Shown here: piece after piece, positions 17,654 to 25,767 of the stretch | How positions within the stretch are numbered: position 1 is the first letter of the stretch | How the letters are laid out: each line of letters opens with the position of its first letter | Source of the DNA: Actinocrinis sp035653575 | GTDB taxonomy: Bacteria; Actinomycetota; Actinomycetes; Streptomycetales; Catenulisporaceae | Direction of reading: 5' to 3' | DNA: 64,000 nt | Assembly: GCF_035653575.1 (NCBI RefSeq) | Contig: NZ_DASRBQ010000078.1 | Coordinates: 62,001-126,000 of the forward strand | Made by a program: the position numbers and the translations under genes | The notes under the pieces: generated by a model | The model's database searches: none | Told to the model about the DNA's origin: nothing | What the model saw: only the letters and a program-made list of their open reading frames with translations

Positions 17654-18643
17654 GTGTCGGAGGAAGAGTTCGCGCACCGCCGCGGCGGGGTCCTGATCCT
17701 GGGCGGCACGGGCTTCATCGGGCGGCACGTGCGCGCGGCGTTCGAGGCGGACGGCCGGGCCGTGCTCGTCGCCTCGCGCGGCGTCGCGGCCGGCGCGACG
17801 CCACCGGATCGGCAGCTGCGACTCGACCTTGCCCGGGTCGACGCCGACGAGCTGGCCGGCCTGCTGAGCAGGCTCGCGCCGCGGATCGTGGTCAACTGCA
17901 CCGGCGGGATCTGGGGACTGACGCCGGAGCAGATGCGGCCGGCGATGCTCGATCCCGTGCTTCGGCTGCTCGACGCCGTCGCGTGCCAGCCCACGCGGCC
18001 GCGGCTGATCCACCTGGGTTCGGTGCTTGAATATGGGCCGGTCCCCGCGGGCACGGCGGTCGGCCCGCAGCTTGAGCCTCGGCCCGCTGACGCATACGGG
18101 CGGGCGAAGCTCGCCGCGACACAAGCCGTCGCGGCCCGGGCGGGGGACGGCGCCGTGGACGCGGTCGCGCTGCGGGTCGCGAACGCCGCGGGTCCCGGCG
18201 CCCCCGCGCTCAGCCTGTTCGGCCGGGTGGCCGGCGTGCTGGCAGCCGCGGACCAGGGCGAGACTGCCACGGTGCTGCTTGATCCGCTTCGCGCCAAGCG
18301 GGACTACATCGACGTGCGCGACGTCGCCGACGCGGTCGTCGCCGCCGCGGCGCGCGCGCAGAGCGGCACCGTGGCGGCGGTCGGCCGGGGCCAGGCGGTG
18401 GCCGTTCGCGACTTGGTCGAAGCGCTGGTGCGGATCAGCGCGGTCCCGGCGCGGATAGTCGAGCGGGAGCCGGACGCCGGCGAACGAGGACTCGGCCACA
18501 CGGCGCAGGAATGGATGCAGGTCGACCCGGACCACGCCTACGAGGCGTTCGGCTGGCGCGCCCGACGCGAGCCGGTCGAGGCGCTGCGCGACCTGTGGCG
18601 GGAGACGGTTGCCGCGCATCACCGCGTCGACGTCGTCAGATGA
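17654..18643 (+). CDS. NAD-dependent epimerase/dehydratase family, probable NDP-hexose 4-ketoreductase
   Basis: A 329-residue extended-SDR sugar enzyme. GTG start at 17654 with AGGAGGT upstream. The Rossmann motif GGTGFIG (about 16-22), a GSVLEYG segment with the catalytic Ser and a YGRAK (Tyr/Lys pair) are present. In deoxysugar pathways this family supplies the last 4-keto reduction. The window has the 4,6-dehydratase, 2,3-dehydratase and 3-ketoreductase in the right arm but no other 4-ketoreductase, so this gene fills the gap. It lies divergent to the exporter and convergent to an acyltransferase. Confidence 0.82.
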   Translation: MSEEEFAHRRGGVLILGGTGFIGRHVRAAFEADGRAVLVASRGVAAGATPPDRQLRLDLARVDADELAGLLSRLAPRIVVNCTGGIWGLTPEQMRPAMLDPVLRLLDAVACQPTRPRLIHLGSVLEYGPVPAGTAVGPQLEPRPADAYGRAKLAATQAVAARAGDGAVDAVALRVANAAGPGAPALSLFGRVAGVLAAADQGETATVLLDPLRAKRDYIDVRDVADAVVAAAARAQSGTVAAVGRGQAVAVRDLVEALVRISAVPARIVEREPDAGERGLGHTAQEWMQVDPDHAYEAFGWRARREPVEALRDLWRETVAAHHRVDVVR

Positions 18644-18695
18644 TCGTGAAGGACTGCGCCGGCTGGATGATCGGCCTCGTCATCAAAGCCGCGAA

Positions 18696-18738
18696 ACGGT
18701 GGTTCCCCCGGTCGCTGCCGGACCGGGGGAACCACCGT
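18696..18738. terminator. Bidirectional terminator between sugar ketoreductase and acyltransferase
   Basis: Perfect 18-bp stem with a 7-base loop in the gap between two convergent genes. Confidence 0.82.
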
Positions 18739-18763
18739 CTTCTTGGTTGCTTTCCTTATCCGT

Positions 18764-19963
18764 TCAGTGCAATTGCCCGGCTGGCACCAGGTCCGCCTCG
18801 GCCGCCGCGGCCTGATCCACCCGCTTGGGATTGGCGAACCGGCGCATCATCGGCCGCTCCACGCTGGAGTACAGCAGCCATGCCAGCGCGATCGAGACGA
18901 CGAAGCAGACGGCGAGGAACGCGACCGCGCCCCAGGTGCTGAGCGAGGGCCCGGCGAGCAGGCCCAACGGGTTCGCCTTCACCCCGAAAAGGCGCTGCGC
19001 CTCGGAGAGCACGAGCCAATGCACGAGGTAGAAGGCGAAGGAGATCTCGCCGAGCCAGACCATCGTCCGGCCGCTGAGACCGGTGCGCAGGCCCTTTACG
19101 TCGGCCGCTGCGGCAGCGGGGATCAGCAGCGCGACCGGGATGATGGTGACCGCCACGTAGTTGTAGAGGAAGTGCCAGGGCCCGTACAGCGTCGCGACGT
19201 ACGCGCCGGCCAGCAGCAGCGCCGCCACCGGCAGCGGCAGCTTGATCCACTTTCCGGTCAGCACGATGCGCGCCATCACGATGCCGAGCGCGAACTCGAC
19301 CATCCGGGTGGCGGGCAGGACGTAGACGAACCAGATCTGCGCCCAGGACGAGGGGCCCCACGGCCAGACCGGGGTGCTCGGCAGGAAGTGCAATGAGATG
19401 TACGGCAGCAGAATCGACACGCCGGCCAGCGCCCCGGCCGTGCCCCAGAGCGCCGCCGGGCGGATCCGGCGGATCGCGAGGATCAGCAGCGGGAAGCAGA
19501 GGTAGAACAGCGCCTCACAGGACAGCGACCAGCTGACCCCGTCCGCGCTGTTGATGTACGAGTACTTCGGCACCCACGAGTCGACCAGGAAAAGGTTCAT
19601 CAGCGTGGGCCACAGCGCGATCGCCTCGCCGGCGAACGCAATGAGGATCAGCGCCACGCTGAAGGTCACCACGTGGTTGGGGACGATCTTGAAGACCCGG
19701 CGCCGCCAGAACCGCAGCGTGGTGTCGCCGGGGCGCATCGACCAGGTCAGCACGAAGCCGCTGAGCACGAAGAAGAAGGACACGCCCAGCGAGCCCGCGT
19801 TGCTCACCGTGCGCAGGTAGTCGCTGGTGATGCGCGGGCTCTTGAACAGGAAGTCGGTGGCGCCGTGGAAGAAGAACACGAGCGCGGCCGCGATGAACCG
19901 CATTCCGGTGAGCGAGGGCAGTCTTGACTTCGACTGCTGAGACGGATCTAGCGTCACGGGCAT
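18764..19963 (-). CDS. Membrane acyltransferase (acyltransferase_3/OafA family)
   Basis: A 399-residue multi-span protein of the acyltransferase-3 family, which acylates sugars or antibiotics at the membrane. The conserved opening SLTGMRFIAAALVFFFHG (about 17-34) contains the catalytic-type His33, and about ten hydrophobic segments follow. GFVLTWS and RRVFKIVPNH match conserved loops. The ATG at 19963 has AAAGGA a few bases upstream. Family members in antibiotic clusters O-acylate deoxysugars (for example macrolide acyltransferases). The place next to the glycosyltransferase supports acylation of a product sugar, but this is inference. Confidence 0.85.
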   Translation of the reverse strand: MPVTLDPSQQSKSRLPSLTGMRFIAAALVFFFHGATDFLFKSPRITSDYLRTVSNAGSLGVSFFFVLSGFVLTWSMRPGDTTLRFWRRRVFKIVPNHVVTFSVALILIAFAGEAIALWPTLMNLFLVDSWVPKYSYINSADGVSWSLSCEALFYLCFPLLILAIRRIRPAALWGTAGALAGVSILLPYISLHFLPSTPVWPWGPSSWAQIWFVYVLPATRMVEFALGIVMARIVLTGKWIKLPLPVAALLLAGAYVATLYGPWHFLYNYVAVTIIPVALLIPAAAAADVKGLRTGLSGRTMVWLGEISFAFYLVHWLVLSEAQRLFGVKANPLGLLAGPSLSTWGAVAFLAVCFVVSIALAWLLYSSVERPMMRRFANPKRVDQAAAAEADLVPAGQLH

Positions 19964-20058
19964 GTCCTTTCCTCAAGAGGATGGAATTCGGCACTGACGG
20001 CGCACTGTGGCCGCGGGTCCTGGACGCGCGCTCGAAAACGACCGGAGCCGGGTTTATG

Positions 20059-21204
20059 TCAGCGCTCGACGAGCTGCTCGACCACGCGCACCGTGTCGGC
20101 CGGGGTGGCGAGGGAGGCGATCTCGCGGGCCAGGTCGCCGGCGCGCTCGCGGTAACCGGGCTTGTCGAGCAGGTCGCCGACGGCGGTGCGCACGGCCTGC
20201 GCCGTGGCCTGGGCCGGCGGCAGGGTGATGCTCGCCCCGAAGTCGCTCATCCGCACCGCGGGCGGCAGCGAGTGGCTGAGCTGCGGGATGACCAGCTGCG
20301 GCACCCCGGCACTGAGCGCGGTCATCACGGTCACGCCGCCGCCGTGGCTGACCACCGCGTCGCAGGTGTGGATGAGCACGTCCAGCGGGATCCAGCCGGC
20401 CCGCAGTTCGGGGCGCTCGGCGCGCAGGTCGGCGGCGACGCCCTCGGGCGCGGCGACCACGATCTCGCCGTCGAGCGCCTCGACCGCGTCGATAAGGCCG
20501 CGCAGGAACGCCAGGTCCCGCTCGCGCACCGGGCCGTCCGAGGAGCGGCTGCCGGAGGTGACGACCACGCGGCGGCGGGCCGGCCGGGTGTACATCCACG
20601 GCTCGAGCCGCGCCTGCTTGTTCACCGAGATCCAGCGCATCAGGTGCGCGACGGGCGCGCCTTCGGGCCGCAGGCTCGGCGGGCAGATGTCGATGTCCAG
20701 GTCGGGCCGCGGGAGGTCGTCAAGGCCGAGCTGCGCCAGCTCCGGGCGAAGCTCCTCAACGGCGCCGGCGTCCATGTGCGTCGTCTCGCTGGGGTCCCAG
20801 GCGTGGCGGACGTACGGCAGGCCGGCCCGCCTGGCGAAGATCCCGGCCGCGTAGGACAGCGCGCCGCCGACGACGACGTCCGGCCGCCAGACCTGCACGA
20901 GGGCGTCCAGCGGCTCCAGGCTGGCGGCGGCGAGACGGGCGAACCCGCGGCCGGCGAACAGCTTCTCGTCCTCGGGCCCGGTCGGCGGCGGCACCGGTGC
21001 CCCCGAGCGGTCGGTGAACATGTACTGCGGCGGGGTGAGCGCCGTGACGGCCACCGGCGGGATGCCCATGCCGGCGATGTACGGGACCATCTCCTCCGTC
21101 GACACCATGAGGGTTTCGTGCCCTGCGTTGCGGGCCGCGGTGGCGAACGGCGCCAGCGCGAACACCGTCGCGGCGCTGCCGCCGGCGAGAATCACTATCT
21201 TCAC
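20059..21204 (-). CDS. Glycosyltransferase (GT1, antibiotic type) 1
   Basis: A 381-residue GT-B glycosyltransferase of the EryCIII/DesVII-like group, which moves a deoxysugar from dTDP to an aglycone. The GTG at 21204 is preferred because GGAGGAG lies 5 bases upstream; that site overlaps an in-frame ATG at 21216, so longer starts are unlikely. The N-terminal VKIVILAGGSAATVFALAPFATAARNAGHE is typical. The sugar-nucleotide region has SHGGGVTVMTALSAGVPQLVIPQ (about 285-310), with His as in HHGG motifs. It has a divergent promoter region with the AlkZ-like gene and lies just upstream of the acyltransferase on the same strand. Confidence 0.9.
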   Translation of the reverse strand: MKIVILAGGSAATVFALAPFATAARNAGHETLMVSTEEMVPYIAGMGIPPVAVTALTPPQYMFTDRSGAPVPPPTGPEDEKLFAGRGFARLAAASLEPLDALVQVWRPDVVVGGALSYAAGIFARRAGLPYVRHAWDPSETTHMDAGAVEELRPELAQLGLDDLPRPDLDIDICPPSLRPEGAPVAHLMRWISVNKQARLEPWMYTRPARRRVVVTSGSRSSDGPVRERDLAFLRGLIDAVEALDGEIVVAAPEGVAADLRAERPELRAGWIPLDVLIHTCDAVVSHGGGVTVMTALSAGVPQLVIPQLSHSLPPAVRMSDFGASITLPPAQATAQAVRTAVGDLLDKPGYRERAGDLAREIASLATPADTVRVVEQLVER

Positions 21205-21411
21205 GGTCTCCTCCATCGTCTGCTGCGTGCCCGGGGTCGCGGGTGACGCCCCGGGCGCGACGGCCCGCGCCTGCGGCACAGGCGTGTCCCCGTCTACCTG
21301 GAGCGACTACACGCGGAATCGAAGGCGGCTCGCGGGAGCGTCGCTCGACTCGGGCTCGAGCCGGGTCGGGGAGAATACGGGGATGGCGGGTACCGGGCGA
21401 CAGGTGGCGGG

Positions 21412-22602
21412 ATGACGGTGGGCAGCGATCGCGGAGCCGAGGCCGGTGGAGCCGGTTCGGGAGCCGTGCTCGACGAGCGGACGCTGAATCGGACCCTGGT
21501 GCGCCGCCAGCTGCTCGACGCGCGGGTGGACCGGCCGGTGGCCGACGCGGTCGAGTACCTGGTGGGCCTGCACGCGCAGATTCCACCCGGCCCCTACTTC
21601 GCGCTGTGGGCCCGCCTCGTCGGCTTCGTCCCGGAAGTGCTGTCCGAGCTGGTCGCGCAGCGCGCCATGGTACGCATCGCCTTGATGCGTTCGACGATCC
21701 ACCTGGTTACCGCGGATGACTGTATGCGGCTGCGCTCGGCGGTCCAGCCGGTGCTGGACAGGGACCTGCTCAGTAACAGCGCACACGGGCGGGCCGCCAA
21801 GACGATGGACCTCGCGAAGCTCGCCGATGCCGGGCGCCGGCTCTTGGACGAGCAGCCGCGCAGCCCCGGAGAGCTCGGCAAACGGCTCCAGGAGCAGTGG
21901 CCCGAAGTCAAGCCGGAGACGCTCGCGTACGCGGTGCGCAACCTGGTCGGCCTGGTGCAGATCCCGCCGCGCGGTCTGTGGGGCGGTTCGGGGCAGCCGG
22001 TGCACGCCACGGCCGAGCACTGGCTGGGACGCTCGGCGCCTGATCGCGCGGACGTTCCTTCGCTGGTGTTGCGTTATCTCGCGGCCTTCGGGCCCGCGAG
22101 CGTCGCCGACGTGCAGGCCTGGTGCGGCCTGACGAAGCTGGCCGAGGTAGTCGAGCGACTGCGGCCGCGCCTGGTGGCCTATCGCGACGCGCACGGTCGC
22201 GAACTGTTCGACGTGCCCGACGGTGTGATCGCGGACCCCGATACGCCGGCCCCGCCGCGTTTCCTGCCTGAATACGACAACGTATTCCTGTCGCACGCCG
22301 ATCGCGCCCGCATCATCCCGGGCGGCCTGAGCTTCGCCCAGAGCGCGAAGAAGTACGGCTTCTTCCTCAGCGCCCGGGGCGGGGTGGCGCGCGGCATGCT
22401 GCTGCTCGACGGATACCTGGGCGGCACCTGGCGGATCGAGCGTGACGCGAAGCTGGACGCGTTCACGGTTTTCGTCGAGCCGTTCGAGACCGTGAGCCGA
22501 CGCGACCTGGCAGCCGTCGAGGCCGAGGGAGACGCCCTGCTCGCCTTCTACGCTCCGCAGGCCGGTTCGCGGCGCACCGAGGTTGCCGCGGCGCGGGCTT
22601 GA
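21412..22602 (+). CDS. AlkZ-like DNA glycosylase, H-x-Q motif (winged-helix PF06224 family)
   Basis: A 396-residue protein of the AlkZ/YcaQ winged-helix family (PF06224). The active-site position reads VGLHAQ, with His54 and Gln56, where AlkZ has Gln-x-Gln. MRSTIHLVT, LVGLVQIPPRG and YDNVFLSHADRARI are further family marks. Characterised members excise alkylated bases. AlkZ protects the azinomycin B producer, and relatives sit in hedamycin and trioxacarcin clusters. The gene lies in the left cluster arm, divergent from a glycosyltransferase. Self-resistance to a DNA-alkylating product is inferred. A second family member with Q-x-Q is at 46899-48008. Confidence 0.85.
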   Translation: MTVGSDRGAEAGGAGSGAVLDERTLNRTLVRRQLLDARVDRPVADAVEYLVGLHAQIPPGPYFALWARLVGFVPEVLSELVAQRAMVRIALMRSTIHLVTADDCMRLRSAVQPVLDRDLLSNSAHGRAAKTMDLAKLADAGRRLLDEQPRSPGELGKRLQEQWPEVKPETLAYAVRNLVGLVQIPPRGLWGGSGQPVHATAEHWLGRSAPDRADVPSLVLRYLAAFGPASVADVQAWCGLTKLAEVVERLRPRLVAYRDAHGRELFDVPDGVIADPDTPAPPRFLPEYDNVFLSHADRARIIPGGLSFAQSAKKYGFFLSARGGVARGMLLLDGYLGGTWRIERDAKLDAFTVFVEPFETVSRRDLAAVEAEGDALLAFYAPQAGSRRTEVAAARA

Positions 22603-22624
22603 CGTTGTCCGCGTTCTGCGGAAG

Positions 22625-22651
22625 CACCCCGCGGACCCGGTCCGCGGGGTG
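22625..22651. terminator. Hairpin terminator after the AlkZ-like gene
   Basis: Perfect 11-bp stem (CACCCCGCGGA and complement) with a CCCGG loop, 23 bases past the stop of the plus-strand glycosylase. Confidence 0.75.
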
Positions 22652-22685
22652 CGTCAGCTGTGCGGGTAGGTGGCGTCGAACCCAG

Positions 22686-22733
22686 TGACGTCACAACCTG
22701 GTGACGTCATAACCCGGCGACGTCACAATGCGG
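22686..22733. repeat. Three 16-bp tandem repeats with palindromic TGACGTCA core
   Basis: TGACGTCA starts at 22686 and 22702 and CGACGTCA at 22718, an exact 16-bp spacing, with similar spacer bases (CAACCTGG, TAACCCGG, CAATGCGG). The array lies between the 3' ends of two convergent genes, after a terminator. It is therefore not an obvious promoter for either. It could be a protein-binding array or an unannotated RNA promoter. Confidence 0.7.
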
Positions 22734-22738
22734 CGGTA

Positions 22739-23389
22739 TCAAAACTGCGTGGCGAGTTTGCGCGCCTGCTCCTCGACCTCCTGCTCGGCCTGCTTCAGCG
22801 ACTCGGCCGCCACGTCCACGAGGTGGTCGAGGCCGGGCGCCTTGCCCGCGATGGTGAGGTGCGCGCTGATGATGGTCGCCTTCATGCCGAGCGTGTGCTC
22901 GAACAGGGTGCGCAGATAAGGGCCGAGGTAGTCGTATTTCTCGTCCTCGGAACCGGGGCGGAAGTCGCCGCCGTAGGCGAGCAGGATGGTCACCGGCCGG
23001 TCGGCCAGCGGCTTGGGCGCGTCGCCGAAGGCCAGCACGCTGCCGGCGACCGTGACCTGGTCGATCCAGGTCTTCAGCTGCGCCGGCACGGTCCAGTTGT
23101 AGATCGGCGCGCCGAGCAGCACGGTGTCCGCGGCGACCAATTCCGCGGCCAGTTCGTCGCGCAGGGCGCGGGCCGCGCTCTGCTCCGGGGTGCGGGCGTG
23201 CTCGGGGATGAACTGCGAGTGGATGCCCGCCTCCTCGAGGTAGGGCACCGGGTTCAGGCCGAGGTCGCGGTAGGCCACCGTGTCCTGCGGCTGCTCCTCG
23301 GCCCACACGCGGCGGAAGATCTGGCCGAGCGCCTTACTGGTAGAACCGGTGGCCAGCGGGGAGGAGTCGATGTGCAGAAGATGCGCCAC
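22739..23389 (-). CDS. FMN-dependent NADH-azoreductase/quinone reductase (copy 1)
   Basis: A 216-residue flavodoxin-fold protein of the AzoR family. The opening HLLHIDSSPLATGSTSKALG (about 3-22) forms the FMN phosphate loop, and PIYNWTVPAQLKTWIDQV (about 98-115) is the classic flavin/dimer segment. It starts at a GTG (23389). Enzymes of this type use NAD(P)H to reduce quinones or free flavin. In this cluster it could reduce a quinone intermediate or supply FMNH2 to the NcnH-type hydroxylase (inference). It is a paralogue of 55624-56274, which sits directly before KS-alpha. Confidence 0.9.
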   Translation of the reverse strand: MAHLLHIDSSPLATGSTSKALGQIFRRVWAEEQPQDTVAYRDLGLNPVPYLEEAGIHSQFIPEHARTPEQSAARALRDELAAELVAADTVLLGAPIYNWTVPAQLKTWIDQVTVAGSVLAFGDAPKPLADRPVTILLAYGGDFRPGSEDEKYDYLGPYLRTLFEHTLGMKATIISAHLTIAGKAPGLDHLVDVAAESLKQAEQEVEEQARKLATQF

Positions 23390-23510
23390 TGTCGTCGTCC
23401 TTAGGGTTGAGAGCCGTCCGTGGGACCGCCGCGCTGTTAGACGGTCCCCGACGACCTTGCCGCCGGCCGCTCGAAGGCGGGTCGCGCGGACCTCGCGGCC
23501 CGCGTCGGCG

Positions 23511-23981
23511 CTAAGCCGCGAGCTTCTCGCTCCAGTAGCCGGCCGGGTCCGGGATGTCGTGGCGCACGACGCGGGACTTCGTGTAGAGCAGGCCGTCGAT
23601 GCGCACGAGCACGTCCTCGATGGTGGAGCTCGGCTCGAAGGTCACTGAACCGTCCTCGGCGGTGACGCTCACCAGGGCGCGCAGCCGGACGCGCAGCGTG
23701 TTCTCGTCGCAGGGCTCGATCAACAGCTTGTCGAACCAGTGCCGGAAGACGCTGTTCCCGTAATGCGGCACCGCGGCGCCGATCTCGGCCTTCAGCTTCT
23801 CCCGCCCGGTGATCTCCCAGCCGTCCTTGGCGTGGGCGTAGACGCCGTCGCCGGTGAAGGTGTCGGCGAAATCATCGACGCGCCGGTCCTCAAGCAGTGG
23901 CATCTGATAGGCGTAGAAGCGCTGGACTTCGGCATACAGGTCGGCCTGGGCCCGGGACCAAGGCGTGTCGTGGCGGGACAT
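23511..23981 (-). CDS. NTF2/SnoaL-like protein, ActVIA-type
   Basis: A 156-residue protein with the NTF2 cone fold. YAEVQRFYAYQMPLLEDRRVDDFADTFT near the start and FRHWFDKLLIEP in the middle resemble ActVIA-like and SnoaL_4 proteins found in aromatic polyketide clusters. Start at 23981 with GGAGA upstream. Known relatives act on polyketide intermediates, although their chemistry varies (cyclisation, dehydration, hydroxylation support). The gene follows the AzoR-like gene's start by about 120 bases on the same strand and is divergent from an SRPBCC gene. A tailoring or ring-closure role is likely but not defined. Confidence 0.72.
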   Translation of the reverse strand: MSRHDTPWSRAQADLYAEVQRFYAYQMPLLEDRRVDDFADTFTGDGVYAHAKDGWEITGREKLKAEIGAAVPHYGNSVFRHWFDKLLIEPCDENTLRVRLRALVSVTAEDGSVTFEPSSTIEDVLVRIDGLLYTKSRVVRHDIPDPAGYWSEKLAA

Positions 23982-24197
23982 CGATTCTCCGTTTCGCGGC
24001 GCGTAGCGGGTGCCCGAACGATGCAGCAGCCCGCTTGACGTCCGGTCGTCGCCGACTCGCGCCGCGCCGCGCGGTACACGCCGCGGCGGCCCCGCCGTCC
24101 GGCCGCTCTCGACGGTGCGTCGAGGCCGCGCCGACACGCTGACTGTCTCTGCGCCAAACCCGACCGGACCGAGGGCGCAGCCTAGGGAGGCCGAAGC

Positions 24198-24734
24198 ATG
24201 CAGACCGATCAAGCGCCCTCGGCGCAGCCGCAGTGCCCGCCGGTCGTGAAGTCGACGACGGTCAGCCTCACGCCGCACCAGGCCTTCGAGTTCTTCACCG
24301 GCCGGCCGCTGCGGTGGTGGCCCGACCGGCACCGGCTGGTCGCCGGCGAGAGGACGCGCATGGTGATCGAACCCGCCGTGGGCGGGCGCTGGTACGAGGA
24401 GGACCGCGACGGCGCGCAGGCGCAATGGGGCACGGTGCTGGTTTGGGAGCCACCAGGTCGGCTCGCGCTGACCTGGCGGATCAGCGGGCGCTGGCAGCCG
24501 TTGCCGGATGACGCCGGGGCGAGCGAGATCGAGGTCGGCTTTACTCCGGCGCAGGACGGTGCGAGCACGCTGGTCACTGTCGCGCACACGCGCCTCGAGC
24601 GTTACGGGGCCGACGCCGCGGGAATGCGCGCAGCGCTCGACGCGCCCGGATTGGGCGAAACGCTCAGCGCATTCGCCGCGGCCGTAGCCAAGGCCGCCCC
24701 CGATACGCCCAGCGGTTCGGGCGCGAACGCCTGA
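24198..24734 (+). CDS. SRPBCC/AHSA1-type protein
   Basis: A 178-residue START-like protein of the AHSA1 branch (hydrophobic cavity binding small molecules). Conserved features are VGGRWYEED..G (about 62-75), WGTVLVWEPPGRLALTWRI (about 80-98) and a C-terminal amphipathic helix. ATG at 24198 with GGGAGG 7 bases upstream. The same fold is fused to an ABM domain at 50797-51681, and the two share many residues, so they are paralogues. Close to the left arm's end; polyketide-cyclase-like roles are possible but unproven. It ends in a long bidirectional terminator. Confidence 0.8.
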   Translation: MQTDQAPSAQPQCPPVVKSTTVSLTPHQAFEFFTGRPLRWWPDRHRLVAGERTRMVIEPAVGGRWYEEDRDGAQAQWGTVLVWEPPGRLALTWRISGRWQPLPDDAGASEIEVGFTPAQDGASTLVTVAHTRLERYGADAAGMRAALDAPGLGETLSAFAAAVAKAAPDTPSGSGANA

Positions 24735-24778
24735 ACGGCCTCGGCGGACTCAAAGTTCTAAGTCCGCCGAGGCCGTTC
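24733..24778. terminator. Bidirectional terminator with 18-bp perfect stem
   Basis: GAACGGCCTCGGCGGACT and its complement around a 10-base loop. It overlaps the stop of the SRPBCC gene and ends 20 bases before the convergent C1 peptidase stop. It marks the left arm's right boundary. Confidence 0.85.
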
Positions 24779-24798
24779 AGGGCGGCAAGGTGCGGCGA

Positions 24799-25599
24799 TT
24801 AGGAAACCAGGCGCACGGTCCAGAAGTCCGAGGCCAGGCCCGGCTCGGTCAGATACGCATAGGGCAGGGTGAAGTAGCCGCCCTTGCCCCACTCCGGTCC
24901 CCAGGAGTTGCGCACCAGGAAACGCCCGGTGGCGTCGTCGTACCCGGCCGCCAGCACCGCGTGCCCGCCGAGGGCCTGCTCGCCCGCGCTCGGCATCGGC
25001 GCGTCCCCGCTCTGCGCCACCGCCTGGCTCTCGAAGCTCTCGTAGACCGTGAAGCCGAACACGAACGGGAACCCCTCGGCCAGGCAGCCCTTGAGCTGTT
25101 CGATCGAGCGCAGCACCCGGCGGTAGGAGAGCGCCTTGGTCTTGAGCGCGTCCTCGTAGCAGTTCTGCGACGGCCGCTGCCCGGCGCGCGCCTGAGGCGG
25201 CCATGCCCCGCCGTCCGTGGCCGGAGGCGTGTCGTCGTAAGGCCACTCGGTCTCCGGGCACACCCCGAGCGAGGCGATCGACTTGATGCCGTCGCGGATC
25301 TGGGCGCCGGAGTCGTACTCCACGTGGCCCTCGGCCGCCCGCTCGTTGTAGTAGATGAACAGCCGCGACGGCACGAAGTCCGGCAACTGCTGGCGCAGCA
25401 GCTCGAACTCGACCGCGGCGGCGATGGAGTTGGCGGTGCAGCTGCCGATCTTGCCCTGGTCGTAGACCGCGGGCAGCTGCGGGCGCAGATCGACGCTCGG
25501 CGGCGGGTTGACCAGGCCGAGGCGCGGCGCGGAATAGACGTGGTCGCGCGCGTCGGGCAGGTCCGGCACCCAGCCGTAGCGGGAAACGGTTCGTCCCAT
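24799..25599 (-). CDS. C1 (papain-family) cysteine peptidase without signal peptide
   Basis: A 266-residue C1A-like peptidase. The triad is visible: Cys54 in IGSCTANS with the oxyanion Gln49, His in LGGHAVLAAGYDD, and Asn in RNSWGPEWGKGGYF. The start at 25599 (GGGGGGAG nearby) leaves no signal peptide or long propeptide, so the enzyme appears cytosolic and made without an inhibitory pro-region. Bacterial C1 proteins of this short type occur in many actinomycetes; substrates are not known. It is outside the clear cluster genes. Confidence 0.88.
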   Translation of the reverse strand: MGRTVSRYGWVPDLPDARDHVYSAPRLGLVNPPPSVDLRPQLPAVYDQGKIGSCTANSIAAAVEFELLRQQLPDFVPSRLFIYYNERAAEGHVEYDSGAQIRDGIKSIASLGVCPETEWPYDDTPPATDGGAWPPQARAGQRPSQNCYEDALKTKALSYRRVLRSIEQLKGCLAEGFPFVFGFTVYESFESQAVAQSGDAPMPSAGEQALGGHAVLAAGYDDATGRFLVRNSWGPEWGKGGYFTLPYAYLTEPGLASDFWTVRLVS

Positions 25600-25767
25600 G
25601 AATGGCTCCCCCCATTCGGAAGGCGGCGCGCCCTGGTGTGCCGGCCGCACTGCCGCGCCGGCCCCACCGCGGGGGATCTCCCCACCCCCGCGCGGGCCCC
25701 GAACGCCGCCTGAATCCGAGAGTAACCCCGCGGTGGCGCTAGGTACAGGCGTTTCGCCGGATTGACC

